A stretch of DNA of 64,000 nucleotides from Proteobacteria bacterium 005FR1 (GTDB lineage Bacteria; Pseudomonadota; Gammaproteobacteria; Pseudomonadales; Cellvibrionaceae), in contig WACF01000001.1 in NCBI GenBank assembly GCA_026192395.1, forward strand, positions 3,559,719 to 3,623,718, read 5' to 3'. The notes below the pieces were generated by a model. That model was given only the letters and a program-made list of their open reading frames with translations, searched no databases and had not been told where the DNA came from. Below are positions 25,706-35,636 of the stretch, piece by piece; within the stretch, counting starts at the first letter, position 1, and every line of letters starts with the position of its first letter. The translations under genes were made by a program, and so were the position numbers.

Positions 25706-27133
25706 TTACTTGGCTTCGAAGCCCATCACGGCCTTGAGTTCCAGGAACTCGTCGAAACCGTGTGCACCCCACTCACGGCCGTTACCGGACTGCTTGTAAC
25801 CGCCGAAAGGTGCTTTCACGTCCACCGGTGCGCCATTGATGTGGACCATGCCGGTGCGCATGCGCGAGGCAACGCGACGAGCCCGCTCCTGACTGCCGGA
25901 AACGTAGCCGGATAGACCGTAGATGCTGTCGTTGGCAATGCGGATCGCATCTTCTTCATCTTTGTAGGGAATGATCGAGAGAACCGGCCCGAAGATTTCT
26001 TCCTGGCAGATGGTGTCGCTGTTCTTCAGGTTGGCGAAGATGGTCGGCTTGGTATAGAAGCCGACTTCCAGTCCTTCCGGCTTGCCGGGACCACCGTAAA
26101 CAAGCTCGCAGCCTTCGTCGATGGCCTGTTGAATCAGCTTCTGTACGGTTTTCCACTGCTTCTCGTTGGCCTGCGGTCCGATAGTGGTCTTGGGATCGTC
26201 CGGCGCACCGACCACAACTTTCGCGGCTACAGCTTTGGCGATCTCTACAACCTGGTCGTGCTTGTCCGCGGGCACCAGCATGCGGGTGGGCGCGTTACAG
26301 GATTGTCCGGTGTTGTTGAAGCAGCTCATCACGCCAATCTTCACCGCGCGCTCGAGATCCGCGTCGTCGAGAATAATGTTGGCAGACTTGCCACCGAGTT
26401 CCAGAGACACGCGCTTGATGCTGTCGGCGGCGTACTTGGAGACCTGCGCACCAGCATAGGTGGAACCGGTCAGGGAGATCATGTCCACGTCCGGATGGGT
26501 GGACAGCCACTCGCCTACCTGAGGACCTGCGCCATTGATCAGATTGAAAACGCCCGGGGGATAGCCGGCGGCATCGATCATTTCAGCCAGAACATAAGCG
26601 TCCATCGGCGCCACTTGGCTGGGCTTCAGCACCATAGTGCAGCCGGTGGCCAGTGCCGGCGCCACTTTGCACATAATCTGGTTAATGGGCCAGTTCCAGG
26701 GAGTGATGAAGCCGCAGACGCCGATAGGCTCCTTGAACACGTGAGTGGTGCCGAGCTTTTCTTCGAATTCGAAGGTTTTCAGAATTTCCGCTGCGGTGGC
26801 GATGTGACCGAGACCGGTGGCTGCCTGGGCTTTCTGGGAGAAGGCTGCCGGTGCGCCCATTTCGAGCGTAATGGCTTCGGCCATGTCGGAATAGCGCTCT
26901 TTGTAAACTTCGGCCAACTTGTTCAGCAGCGCCAGTCGCTCTTCGCGAGTGGTTTGAGAAAAGCTGTCGAAAGCTGCCTTGGCTGCTGCCACTGCGCGAT
27001 CAACGTCTTCCTTTCCCGCCATCGAAATTTTGGCAACCGGCTGTTCAGTAGCCGGGTTGATTACGTCAATCTGTCGGGACTCGACGGGATCGACCCATTC
27101 ACCATTGATGTAAAACTTCGTTAATTCTTTCAC
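25706..27133 (-). CDS. NAD(P)-dependent aldehyde dehydrogenase
   Basis: 475 residues, the full ALDH length. The catalytic Cys is in NNTGQSCNAPTRMLVP, the general-base Glu in SLELGGKSANIILDDADLE, and the cofactor-binding FITPWNWPINQIMCKVAPAL is present; PFGGYKQSGNGREWG lies near the end. It oxidises an aldehyde to the acid; the substrate is not determinable from sequence. It has a near-consensus promoter ~170 bp upstream and its own terminator, so it is probably monocistronic. Confidence 0.95.
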   Translation of the reverse strand: MKELTKFYINGEWVDPVESRQIDVINPATEQPVAKISMAGKEDVDRAVAAAKAAFDSFSQTTREERLALLNKLAEVYKERYSDMAEAITLEMGAPAAFSQKAQAATGLGHIATAAEILKTFEFEEKLGTTHVFKEPIGVCGFITPWNWPINQIMCKVAPALATGCTMVLKPSQVAPMDAYVLAEMIDAAGYPPGVFNLINGAGPQVGEWLSTHPDVDMISLTGSTYAGAQVSKYAADSIKRVSLELGGKSANIILDDADLERAVKIGVMSCFNNTGQSCNAPTRMLVPADKHDQVVEIAKAVAAKVVVGAPDDPKTTIGPQANEKQWKTVQKLIQQAIDEGCELVYGGPGKPEGLEVGFYTKPTIFANLKNSDTICQEEIFGPVLSIIPYKDEEDAIRIANDSIYGLSGYVSGSQERARRVASRMRTGMVHINGAPVDVKAPFGGYKQSGNGREWGAHGFDEFLELKAVMGFEAK

Positions 27134-27306
27134 GTTGTTCTCCAGAGTGATTAGCGAGATAACAGGACTTTATGAACTTGTATTGCGGAAAGTGATAGTA
27201 CAGGCGAGCCATCGGTCAGCGAGTCGCCGATGTCCACGCGGATTGGCGATTTCACGGCGCGGAGTCGCCCGTTCGTCCATACGTGGAGCGAGTATTCGAG
27301 GTGGAG

Positions 27307-27335
27307 AAGGTACCCTCAGCAAGGGGGGCTGTCAA
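27307..27335 (-). promoter_or_regulatory. Sigma-70 promoter of the aldehyde dehydrogenase gene
   Basis: On the minus strand a consensus -35 TTGACA (27335-27330) is 17 bp from TACCTT (27312-27307). Transcription would start near 27300, giving a ~165-nt leader in which nothing else was recognised. Confidence 0.55.
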
Positions 27336-27361
27336 TTGGACTACCCCTGTGGTGCGTGCGG

Positions 27362-27682
27362 TCAGATTTGCGACTTCGGCAGGCAAACCACGAGGCCATC
27401 CAGTTCCTCGGTCACTTTGATCTGGCACGAGAGGCGGCTGTTCGGCTCGGGGTCCAGAACTATCTCGAGCAGATCTTTTTCAAACTCTCCCGGCTCTCCG
27501 ACCTTGTCCATCCAGGCGTGATCCACATACACATGACAAGTCGCGCAGGTGCAGGAGCCGCCGCACTCTGCCAGAATGCCGTCGATCATATTGTCGAGAG
27601 CGCCTTCCATTACGCTGTTGCCCTCGGGGACATCCACTTCCTGTTGATTGCCGTCGGGAGAGATGTAGGTCACTTTTGGCAT
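27362..27682 (-). CDS. [2Fe-2S] ferredoxin
   Basis: 106 residues, an adrenodoxin/ISC-type ferredoxin. The cluster ligands are visible in ECGGSCTCATCHVYVD plus the later Cys in NSRLSCQIKV. The ATG at 27682 (MPKVTYISPDGNQQEV) gives the family start; a longer in-frame extension overlaps the tadA start region and is rejected. It probably supplies electrons to a P450-, Rieske- or dehydrogenase-type partner, none of which is adjacent. It is divergent from tadA. Confidence 0.93.
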   Translation of the reverse strand: MPKVTYISPDGNQQEVDVPEGNSVMEGALDNMIDGILAECGGSCTCATCHVYVDHAWMDKVGEPGEFEKDLLEIVLDPEPNSRLSCQIKVTEELDGLVVCLPKSQI

Positions 27683-27855
27683 AAACTTCCTCGGATAAGA
27701 GTCATTGCGGGCTTGTGCGGTGCGAGCGTGATGCAATCGCTGGCGCAGCAGGTGGCAATAGAGGTGGCGAAAAAGGTGGCCGTAATAATAGGAGTTTGTG
27801 CGCAGCGAGGCAAACGGGCGCGCCACGCCGGGCGATTTCAACTGGTTGAGAAGAG

Positions 27856-28353
27856 ATGACTGAAGAGCAGGACCTTCGCTGCATGCGTCGCGCGCTTGCG
27901 CTGGCTGATCAGGCCGCGGCGGTGGGCGAGGTGCCGGTGGGAGCGGTAATCGCCGATGCCGGCGGGGAAATCATTGCTGAGGGCTGGAATCAGCCGATCA
28001 GCGCCAGCGATCCTACAGCGCATGCGGAGATTGTCGCGCTGCGTGCGGCCGCGCTGGCCATGCAGAATTATCGGCTGCCAGGCACGACGCTCTACGTGAC
28101 CATCGAACCCTGCACCATGTGCGCTGGCGCCCTGTTGCACAGCCGCATCGATCGGCTGGTCATCGCCGCGCAAGAGCCGAAAGCGGGAGCTATCATCAGT
28201 CAGGCTCAAATACTCGATGCGCCTTATGGCAATCACCGAGTCAGTTATGAACTGGGGCTATGTGGTGAAGAGGCCGCTGCGAAAATGTCGGATTTTTTTC
28301 GAGTACGGCGCGCGCAAAAGCGGGAAGAAAGAAAAGCAAAGCGCGAGCAATAA
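27856..28353 (+). CDS. tadA: tRNA-specific adenosine deaminase
   Basis: 165 residues. It deaminates A34 of tRNA-Arg(ACG) to inosine. The zinc and proton-transfer motif HAE is at residues 56-58 and PCTMC (Cys86, Cys89) completes the site. The basic C-terminus (RRAQKREERKAKREQ) is common in TadA and may help bind tRNA. The ATG at 27856 has a purine-rich GAGAAGAG upstream. It converges on mltF with a ~54-bp gap. Confidence 0.95.
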   Translation: MTEEQDLRCMRRALALADQAAAVGEVPVGAVIADAGGEIIAEGWNQPISASDPTAHAEIVALRAAALAMQNYRLPGTTLYVTIEPCTMCAGALLHSRIDRLVIAAQEPKAGAIISQAQILDAPYGNHRVSYELGLCGEEAAAKMSDFFRVRRAQKREERKAKREQ

Positions 28354-28407
28354 CCAGCTCGTGATATCCAAGCAATGGCAAGCCAGCCGAAGGTCAAGCT
28401 CTCGCAA

Positions 28408-29889
28408 TCATAGAGACAGCGAGAGCGAAATCAGTCCTCTGTCCGCGGCCTTGATGCTGTCAAAGTGCTCGGTCGCGTCCGCCACTTGCCGCTGCTTCTG
28501 CTGATCAAGCCAGCGCAGGATGTTGTAGAACTGGCGGATGTGTTGCACGTAGGCCACCGGCTCCCAGCCGCGCGCGTAACCAAACTTGGTGTGCTGGTAG
28601 TACTTGCGCTTGGCAAGCAGCGGCAGATATTGCTTCACATCGGCCCACTTGTCCGGGTCGGCTCCGTGACTTTCGGTAAGAACGCGCGCGTCCTCCAGGT
28701 GTCCCATGCCGACGTTGTAAGCGGCCAGAGCAAACCAGGTTCGATCCGGCCCCTGAATGCGTTCGGGAATCCGCTGATAGATCTGTTTGAAGTAGCGGGC
28801 ACCGCCATGAATGCTTTGCTCCGGGTCAATGCGATTGGAGATGCCCAGCTCTTTTGCCGTTACCAAAGTCAGCATCATCAGACCGCGCACGCCGGTATGG
28901 GAGCGGGCTTTTGGATCCCAATGGGATTCCTGATAGCTCATCGCCGCCAGCAGGCGCCAGTCAATGCCATATTCTTCGCCGGCGGCTTGCAGATAGCCTT
29001 CCCAGTTGGGCAGTCGCGTCTTCACCCGGTCCGCAAACAACAGCGCGCCACCTTTATTGACCTTGTCCATGTGGCCGTAAAAATATTCCGTCACTTCCGC
29101 CAGTCGACCGCTCTCTGCTATGCGAGCGAAGAACTCCTGGGCGGCATCGTAGAGACTTGAATCCGCCTGCCTGGGAAAGGCCCAGGCCAGCTGCTGGGGT
29201 TCAGAAATGTCAAAGGCCGATTGCGCGTTGGGATAGACATTGCGATTGATGGCAAACGCATTGGAATCCACGATCGCATACTGCACCTGGCCGGTGTGGA
29301 CCATCTGAACCAGATCGATCATTTCCAAATCGTGTCGCTCACTCCAGCGAAGCTCGGGGTAGTCGCGCCGCAGCTCCCGCAAGCGCTCGGAATGGGAACT
29401 GTTGGCTATCACCAGAATCTCTTTGCCGATCAGGTCGGCGACCTCGGCGGGGCGCTCACCGTCGCGGTGATAAATAAGCTGCTGAGTGACTTCCAGGTAA
29501 GGCTGACCGAAACGCACCTTAGCTTTGCGCCGTTCGGTCACAGTCAGGCCGGAGGCTCCGATGTCTGCCATCGGGCGGCCTACAGAGTCGATGAGCAGGC
29601 CGAGATTGGATTCTTCACGGATCACCAGTTCTACGCCGAGTTCGTCGGCAAAGGCTTTGGCGAGCGTGTATTCGAAACCGGTGAGGCCGTGCGGGCCTTC
29701 GTAGTAGGTGGTGGGTCCGTTGCGCGAGAGCACATACAGCTTGCCTTCGGCCTGGATTCTTTCCAGGACGGTAGGCGTCTTGCTGCTGACGAGGACTGTC
29801 GAAGTCAGTAGCAGCAGACCGGTGGCGAGGAAGCGCTTCAACATGCGTTGGACTGGACTTGGTTTCCTGATTCGTCTTCGAAATCGCAT
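28408..29889 (-). CDS. mltF: Membrane-bound lytic murein transglycosylase F
   Basis: 493 residues. An N-terminal signal or anchor (KRFLATGLLLLTSTVLVSS) is followed by a solute-binding-protein-3-like domain (residues ~45-270) and a C-terminal SLT lysozyme-like domain (ESHWDPKARSHTGVRGLMML with the catalytic Glu, then AAYNVGMGHLEDAR). It cleaves peptidoglycan to 1,6-anhydromuropeptides; anmK at 59.5 kb acts further along the same recycling route. The ATG at 29889 is preferred over a TTG at 29898 because AGGGAAGG lies at suitable spacing. Confidence 0.95.
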   Translation of the reverse strand: MRFRRRIRKPSPVQRMLKRFLATGLLLLTSTVLVSSKTPTVLERIQAEGKLYVLSRNGPTTYYEGPHGLTGFEYTLAKAFADELGVELVIREESNLGLLIDSVGRPMADIGASGLTVTERRKAKVRFGQPYLEVTQQLIYHRDGERPAEVADLIGKEILVIANSSHSERLRELRRDYPELRWSERHDLEMIDLVQMVHTGQVQYAIVDSNAFAINRNVYPNAQSAFDISEPQQLAWAFPRQADSSLYDAAQEFFARIAESGRLAEVTEYFYGHMDKVNKGGALLFADRVKTRLPNWEGYLQAAGEEYGIDWRLLAAMSYQESHWDPKARSHTGVRGLMMLTLVTAKELGISNRIDPEQSIHGGARYFKQIYQRIPERIQGPDRTWFALAAYNVGMGHLEDARVLTESHGADPDKWADVKQYLPLLAKRKYYQHTKFGYARGWEPVAYVQHIRQFYNILRWLDQQKQRQVADATEHFDSIKAADRGLISLSLSL

Positions 29890-30285
29890 GATCGTCAACC
29901 TTCCCTGGGACGTAAGCTACGCGATGTGGCGCGATTTTAATGGCTCAGTATGTGATCAGCTAGCTTGCACTCTTTTTAAAGATGAGGTAGGGCATTTGCC
30001 CTCGACCCGGAAATGGAGATCGGGGCACACTTTATTGTCCAGATAGAGCGTGCGGCGAGAACATTGTTCCCGGATCTGGTGTGTTGGCGTGAGAAACATT
30101 GCGCTATAAGCGTATCTAATAGTCGCTATTTGTGGCTATCCCAGGATTGTGCGCAGCCCATTTCACCGTCATCAGCTGCCATCCCCGGCGCTATCCAGTA
30201 CAATGGCGCCTCCCCGGCAGCGGGCAAGTCGAGAGTCCCCCTGGCCCGCCTTCCAATTTGCATCAATTCGAGGTGATCAACCGCT
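29890..30285. other. Intergenic region between mltF and purL
   Basis: A ~396-bp divergent region without a credible gene. It holds the putative purL promoter at 30176-30204. No clear PurR box was found. Confidence 0.5.
30176..30204 (+). promoter_or_regulatory. Putative purL promoter
   Basis: CTGCCA (30176-30181) and TACAAT (30199-30204) are 17 bp apart, ~80 bp upstream of the purL start. The -10 is one base from consensus; the -35 is weak. Confidence 0.45.
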
Positions 30286-33200
30286 ATGCTGACCCTGCTC
30301 GGCGCTCCGGCACTTTCCGCCTTTCGCAGGCAAAAACTCCTGGCCAGCTTGCAAGAACAAGATTCCAGCATAGTCGGGGTCACTGCCCGATACGTTCATT
30401 TCGCCGGCTTGAAGCCGGGGACGAATCCGCTTGACGAGGCGCAGCAAGCGGTCCTCGCCAAGTTGCTCGAGTATGGTCCTACCATTGAAGCCGGTGAGGC
30501 TCCCGCGCAGGCCAGCACCGAGCACACCTTCGTGGTGGTTCCTCGTCCCGGCACTATTTCTCCCTGGGCTTCCAAAGCCAGCGACATCGCCCACAACGTG
30601 GGGCTGGCCACAATCAACCGCATCGAGCGCGGTGTTGTTTACACCGTTCACAGCAGTGCAGACCGCATTGTCGACGTCACGACCGTTCTGCACGACCGCA
30701 TGGTGGAAGTGGTCTTCACTCGCATTGACGAGGCCGAAGCGCTTTTCGAAGAAGAAAGCCCCCGGCCCTCCCGACAGATCCCGGTTCTCGAGCAGGGGCG
30801 CGCTGCACTGGAAAACGCCAATACAGAACTGGGCCTCGCGCTGGCCGAAGACGAAATCGATTACCTGCTCAAGAGCTACCGGGATCTGCAGCGCAACCCG
30901 GTGGATGTAGAGCTGATGATGTTTGCCCAGGCCAACTCGGAGCACTGCCGCCACAAGATCTTCAATGCCAGCTGGACGCTTGACGGCGAAGACCAGCCCC
31001 ACTCGCTGTTTCAGATGATCAAGAACACCTACCAGCAGGGTGGCGAAGGCGTGCTGTCGGCCTATGCGGACAATGCCGCCGTTATGGAAGGTCATCTGGC
31101 CGGTCGTTTTTATCCCGACCCGCAAACCAAAGTGTATGGCTACAACCAGGAAGCCATACACATACTGATGAAGGTTGAAACCCACAACCATCCTACGGCC
31201 ATCGCGCCCTTTCCCGGCGCCGGCACTGGTGCCGGTGGTGAGATTCGCGATGAGGGCGCGGTGGGGCGCGGTTCCAAGCCCAAGGTGGGGCTGACCGGTT
31301 TCACTGTCTCGAATCTGCAGATCCCCGGATATCAGCAACCCTGGGAGAACGACTACGGCAAGCCCGATCGCATCGTCAGCGCTCTGGACATCATGCTGGA
31401 AGGACCCATCGGTGGGGCCGCCTTCAATAACGAATTCGGTCGCCCGAACATCTGCGGTTACTTCCGGACCTTCGAAGCGGACTTCGATGGCGAGCGCCGC
31501 GGCTATCACAAGCCCATCATGCTGGCTGGCGGTTACGGCAACATCCGCGACGGGCATGTCGAGAAGCCCACCTTCAGACCTGGGACTCAGCTGATCGTTC
31601 TCGGGGGGCCGGCCATGCTGATCGGACTTGGCGGCGGTGCGGCCTCATCGATGAGCGCAGGCGCTTCCAGTGAAGATCTGGACTTCGCCTCCGTGCAGCG
31701 CCAGAACCCGGAAATCGAACGCCGCTGTCAGGAGGTCATTGACCAGTGCTGGCAACTGGGCGATCACAATCCTATTGCCTTCATTCACGACGTGGGCGCG
31801 GGCGGTCTGTCGAATGCTTTCCCGGAGCTGGTGAAAGATGGCGGCTGCGGCGGCAAATTCCAGCTGCGCAATGTGCCCTCCGACGAACCGGGCATGAGCC
31901 CGCTTGAGCTGTGGTGCAACGAATCGCAGGAGCGCTACGTGCTCGCGGTCAGGTCGGACAACCTTGCGGTATTCGAAGCCATCTGCCAGCGTGAGCGTGC
32001 GCCTTACGCCGTTGTCGGCGAAGCCAGCGAAGAGAAGCGCATCGTTGTGGAGGATGCGTTCTTCAATAACGCGCCTATCGATCTGCCGATGCCGGTTCTG
32101 TTCGGCAAGCCGCCGAAAATGCACCGGGAAGCAACGGCGCATTACGGGCCGGCGCAGGCGCTGGAAACGAGTGGTATCACCGTGGCGGAAGCGGCCGAAC
32201 GTGTATTGCAGCATCCCACCGTGGCCAGCAAAAAGTTTCTGATCACCATTGGCGATCGCTTCGTGGGTGGCATGGTTGCCCGTGATCAGATGGTCGGCCC
32301 CTGGCAGGTACCGGTAGCCGACTGCGCTGTTACCACCAGCGCATACGACACCTATGCGGGTGAAGCCATGTCCATGGGCGAGCGCACGCCACTGGCGCTG
32401 TTGAACGCGCCGGCCTCGGGCCGCATGGCGGTGGCCGAGGCGATTACCAACATCGCCGCTGCCCGCATCGACTCCCTGAGTCATGTGCGGCTCTCGGCCA
32501 ACTGGATGTGCGCTGCTGGCCATCGCGGCGAAGACGAAAAACTCTATCGCACCGTTGAAGCCATCGGCATGGAGCTGTGTCCGCAGCTGGGCATCACCAT
32601 TCCGGTGGGCAAGGACTCCATGTCCATGCGCACCACCTGGTCCGAACAGGGGCAGAACAAAGCCGTCACCGCGCCGATGTCGGTGGTGATTTCCGCCTTC
32701 GCCCCGGTGCTGGACGTACGCAAAACGGTGACGCCGCAGTTGCGCCGCGACCTTGGCGAGAGTCATCTGCTGTTTGTGGATCTCGCGGGCGGCAAGCAGC
32801 GCCTGGGCGGTTCCATTCTGGCACAGGTTTACAGTCAGCTCGGCGACGACGTGGCTGATGTGGAAAGCGCGGATGTTCTGAAAAACTTCTTCACCGCAAT
32901 GCAGCATGCTCTCGCCAACCATCTGATCGCCGCTTACCACGATCGCTCCGACGGCGGTCTGTTCGCGACTCTCGCGGAGATGAGCTTCGCCGGCCGCTGC
33001 GGCTTTGCGGTGGATCTGAGTTCGCTCTGCCACAGTGTCGGTGGGGATGCCGTGCTGAATGCGCTTTTCAACGAAGAGCTCGGCGCAGTACTGCAAGTGC
33101 GTGAAGCGGATCTGGATCACCTGCGCAAGGTATTTGCCGATGCCGGTCTCGCCGATGTCGTCTACGAGCTCGGCACGGTATCAGCGGATGAGCAGCTTCG

Positions 33201-34191
33201 ATTCATGCGCGGCGACGAGACTGTTTTCACCGGCACACGCGCCGACCTGGAAACGCTCTGGAGCGAAACCAGCTATCGCATTCAAGCCATGCGCGACAAT
33301 CCGGAAAACGCCCGTCAGGAATACGAGCAGATCCGGGAGGACGATCCCGGCCTTTCCGTGCTGCTGTCCTACGACATCAACGAAGATATCGCCACTCCCT
33401 TCATTGCCTCCGGGCTCCGACCGAAAGTGGCCATCCTTCGCGAGCAGGGCGTGAACAGCCAGGTGGAAATGGCAGCTTGCTTTGATCGCGCCGGCTTTAC
33501 CGCGGTGGACGTTCACATGAGCGATCTGCTGGCGGGCCGAGTTACACTTGCCGACTTTATCGGCCTGGTGGTTTGCGGTGGTTTCTCTTACGGGGATGTG
33601 CTGGGCGCGGGCGAAGGCTGGGCCAAGACCGTGCTGTTTAACAGCAATGTGCGCGATGAGTTTCAGCGCTTCTTCCATCGCCCGGAAACGTTCAGCCTCG
33701 GCGTCTGCAATGGCTGTCAGATGATGTCCACCTTGCGGGAGCTGATTCCCGGCACCGAGCACTGGCCGCGCTTCGTGAAGAACGAATCCGAACAGTTCGA
33801 ATCCCGTTTCGGTCTGGTGCAAATCCAGCAGTCGCCCTCGGTGCTGCTGGCGGGAATGGCCGGCTCCCACATGCCAGTGGCGATCGCGCACGGAGAAGGC
33901 CGAGCCGAATTTGCCAATCCCGATGCGTTCCAGCGCTGCGACAGCAGCGGTTTGGTAAGCATGCGTTTTGTGGACAACCACATCCGTACTGCCGAACGCT
34001 ATCCCGCCAATCCCAACGGATCGCCGGCGGGCATCACCGGCTTGTGCAGCACTGACGGCCGTGCCACTATCATGATGCCCCACCCGGAGCGGGTATTCCG
34101 TGCGGTGACCAACAGCTGGCACCCCGACGACTGGAAAGAGGATAGCCCCTGGATGCGCATGTTCAGAAACGCGCGCGTTTTCGTCAAATAA
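30286..34191 (+). CDS. purL: Phosphoribosylformylglycinamidine synthase
   Basis: 1301 residues, the large single-chain form of gammaproteobacteria. It converts FGAR to FGAM in purine synthesis with ATP and glutamine. An N-terminal linker region precedes two AIRS-type ATP-binding halves ([20 protein letters not shown] is the first signature; GKDSMSMRT is in the second half) and a C-terminal glutamine amidotransferase with the nucleophile in [12 protein letters not shown] and the catalytic His/Glu in [10 protein letters not shown]. The ATG at 30286 follows a GAGGTGATC. A short spacer leads to the AI-2E-type permease gene. Confidence 0.98.
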   Translation: MLTLLGAPALSAFRRQKLLASLQEQDSSIVGVTARYVHFAGLKPGTNPLDEAQQAVLAKLLEYGPTIEAGEAPAQASTEHTFVVVPRPGTISPWASKASDIAHNVGLATINRIERGVVYTVHSSADRIVDVTTVLHDRMVEVVFTRIDEAEALFEEESPRPSRQIPVLEQGRAALENANTELGLALAEDEIDYLLKSYRDLQRNPVDVELMMFAQANSEHCRHKIFNASWTLDGEDQPHSLFQMIKNTYQQGGEGVLSAYADNAAVMEGHLAGRFYPDPQTKVYGYNQEAIHILMKVETHNHPTAIAPFPGAGTGAGGEIRDEGAVGRGSKPKVGLTGFTVSNLQIPGYQQPWENDYGKPDRIVSALDIMLEGPIGGAAFNNEFGRPNICGYFRTFEADFDGERRGYHKPIMLAGGYGNIRDGHVEKPTFRPGTQLIVLGGPAMLIGLGGGAASSMSAGASSEDLDFASVQRQNPEIERRCQEVIDQCWQLGDHNPIAFIHDVGAGGLSNAFPELVKDGGCGGKFQLRNVPSDEPGMSPLELWCNESQERYVLAVRSDNLAVFEAICQRERAPYAVVGEASEEKRIVVEDAFFNNAPIDLPMPVLFGKPPKMHREATAHYGPAQALETSGITVAEAAERVLQHPTVASKKFLITIGDRFVGGMVARDQMVGPWQVPVADCAVTTSAYDTYAGEAMSMGERTPLALLNAPASGRMAVAEAITNIAAARIDSLSHVRLSANWMCAAGHRGEDEKLYRTVEAIGMELCPQLGITIPVGKDSMSMRTTWSEQGQNKAVTAPMSVVISAFAPVLDVRKTVTPQLRRDLGESHLLFVDLAGGKQRLGGSILAQVYSQLGDDVADVESADVLKNFFTAMQHALANHLIAAYHDRSDGGLFATLAEMSFAGRCGFAVDLSSLCHSVGGDAVLNALFNEELGAVLQVREADLDHLRKVFADAGLADVVYELGTVSADEQLRFMRGDETVFTGTRADLETLWSETSYRIQAMRDNPENARQEYEQIREDDPGLSVLLSYDINEDIATPFIASGLRPKVAILREQGVNSQVEMAACFDRAGFTAVDVHMSDLLAGRVTLADFIGLVVCGGFSYGDVLGAGEGWAKTVLFNSNVRDEFQRFFHRPETFSLGVCNGCQMMSTLRELIPGTEHWPRFVKNESEQFESRFGLVQIQQSPSVLLAGMAGSHMPVAIAHGEGRAEFANPDAFQRCDSSGLVSMRFVDNHIRTAERYPANPNGSPAGITGLCSTDGRATIMMPHPERVFRAVTNSWHPDDWKEDSPWMRMFRNARVFVK

Positions 34192-34244
34192 ACGGAACCG
34201 TTCGGTCTTCAATAACAAAGGCGACAAAAAATCCGGAGGCTGAG

Positions 34245-35342
34245 GTGCTGGAGACCAAACCCGAGTACACCATTCAGGAAAAGCGAATCTTTGTCTGGGT
34301 ACTCATTGCTGCGTCGCTGGCTTTTGGCTGGGTTCTGTCGCCCTTCCTGGCACCGATTCTGTGGGCGTCGATCCTCGCGGTACTTTTTCTACCGGTACAC
34401 AAGGCGCTTCTGCGCCTATTCCCAAAATTTCCCAACACCGTCACTGTTTTCACCCTGGTCATCGCCGTCTTCGTGGTGGTGCTGCCGGTGTTGCTGGTAT
34501 TTACCTCGGTGCTCAACGAAGCTGCTCAGCTTTACGCTGATTACGAAGCGGGCAAGCTGGACTTCGGGAAGTACCTGAATCGCATCGAGCAGGCTTTTCC
34601 GGTGATCGAGCAGCAGGCGCAGTCACTGGGGGTGAATCTGGCCGACCTGCGGGAGCAGGCCAGCAGCATGGTGGGGACCGCCGCAAACTTTCTCGCCGAG
34701 CGCTCTCTCTACATCGGCCAAAATACGCTGTCCTTCCTGCTCAGCACTGGTCTGATGCTGTATCTCGCCTTCTTTCTGTTGCGGGACGGGCACAAGATCG
34801 TATTCTGGTTGAAAATTGCCTTTCCGCTCGATGACGAGCGCGAGAGTCAGTTGTTTGCGAAGTTCTCCGAAGTGACCCGCGCCACTGTGAAAGGCAATCT
34901 GGTGGTGGGGCTGGTTCAGGGTTCACTGGGTGGCATGATCTTCTGGGTGCTCGGCGTGCAGCCCGCGATTCTCTGGGCGGCCTTGATGGCTGTGGCCTCA
35001 CTCATTCCGGCTGTGGGAACGGCGCTGATCTGGTTTCCGGTCTCGATCTATCTTTTCGCCATCGGCGACTACATGCAGGCGCTTTCGCTGATCGCCTTCG
35101 GTGTGCTCGTTATCGGCACTGTGGATAACATCCTGCGTCCCATTCTGGTGGGTCGCGACACCAAGCTGCCGGATTATATCGTTCTGTTTTCCACGCTCGG
35201 TGGCCTGGCTTTATTTGGGATTCACGGTTTTGTCGTAGGCCCGCTGATCGCCGCACTGTTCTTTACGCTCTGGCATATGTTCATCCTTGAATTCAATCCA
35301 CACGATACCAAGGACATCGTGCCGGAAATCGAAGAGGTATAG
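34245..35342 (+). CDS. AI-2E family transporter (PF01594-type permease)
   Basis: 365 residues with about eight membrane helices and a cytoplasmic-type loop around residues 85-150. The family pattern is clear near the C-terminus (LFSTLGGLALFGIHGFVVGP, ALFFTLWHMFI). Members include putative AI-2 exporters and Na+/H+ antiporter-like proteins; the specific substrate is unknown. The GTG at 34245 has GGAGG upstream. It lies 53 bp after purL and could be co-transcribed. Confidence 0.88.
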   Translation: MLETKPEYTIQEKRIFVWVLIAASLAFGWVLSPFLAPILWASILAVLFLPVHKALLRLFPKFPNTVTVFTLVIAVFVVVLPVLLVFTSVLNEAAQLYADYEAGKLDFGKYLNRIEQAFPVIEQQAQSLGVNLADLREQASSMVGTAANFLAERSLYIGQNTLSFLLSTGLMLYLAFFLLRDGHKIVFWLKIAFPLDDERESQLFAKFSEVTRATVKGNLVVGLVQGSLGGMIFWVLGVQPAILWAALMAVASLIPAVGTALIWFPVSIYLFAIGDYMQALSLIAFGVLVIGTVDNILRPILVGRDTKLPDYIVLFSTLGGLALFGIHGFVVGPLIAALFFTLWHMFILEFNPHDTKDIVPEIEEV

Positions 35343-35440
35343 ACTCGAATCCGAGTCGACCCGCCGCTTTTCTCATCCCCTGCACAAACGAGCGAGCCTC
35401 ACAGGCGGGCTCGCGCATGCCTTTTCGTCACTCGTCCAAC

Positions 35441-35502
35441 GTGTCCGCCGGACACTCGCGGACACTTCTGGACAGTGTCCGCTTCCCTGTATGAGTGTGT
35501 CC
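35441..35502. promoter_or_regulatory. Array of GGACA/TGTCC sites upstream of the ABC operon
   Basis: Six half-sites are visible: TGTCC at 35442, 35476 and 35498, and GGACA at 35450, 35460 and 35470. They form GTGTCC-GCC-GGACAC (35441-35455) and GGACA-G-TGTCC (35470-35480). The three GGACA sites start exactly 10 bp apart, so they face the same side of the helix. They lie ~53-115 bp upstream of the -24 element, the normal place for activator sites of NtrC-like regulators. The adjacent response regulator is the likely binder. Confidence 0.65.
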
Positions 35503-35553
35503 GTCTGCTCTGAATCCCTTGCCGCACAAGGGCTTGCGGCGAAAATCCCTCCG

Positions 35554-35569
35554 TGGCACAGCCGTTGCT
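35554..35569 (+). promoter_or_regulatory. Sigma-54 (-24/-12) promoter of the ABC efflux operon
   Basis: TGGCAC-AGCCG-TTGCT (35554-35569) is a near-perfect match to the RpoN consensus TGGCAC-N5-TTGCW, with the GG at 35555-35556 and the GC at 35567-35568 twelve bases apart. Transcription should start near 35580, upstream of the HlyD start at 35637. Confidence 0.88.
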
Positions 35570-35636
35570 ATCGCCGCCTCAGTACTTAGAACCCGCCCCT
35601 GTTGGGCAGGCTCGGAAAAAAAAAGAGAGAGCAGCG

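Noticed and set aside
31645..33120. A 491-codon minus-strand frame within purL
   Set aside because: It is antisense to a certain purL and has a His/Arg/Gln-rich shadow composition.
33790..33815. GTTCGAATCCCG resembling a tRNA T-loop
   Set aside because: It lies inside purL coding sequence, and no anticodon or acceptor stem surrounds it.
35392..35414. GCGAGCC...GGCTCGC stem after the AI-2E-type gene
   Set aside because: The T-tract is separated by several bases, and the stem is short; too weak to call.
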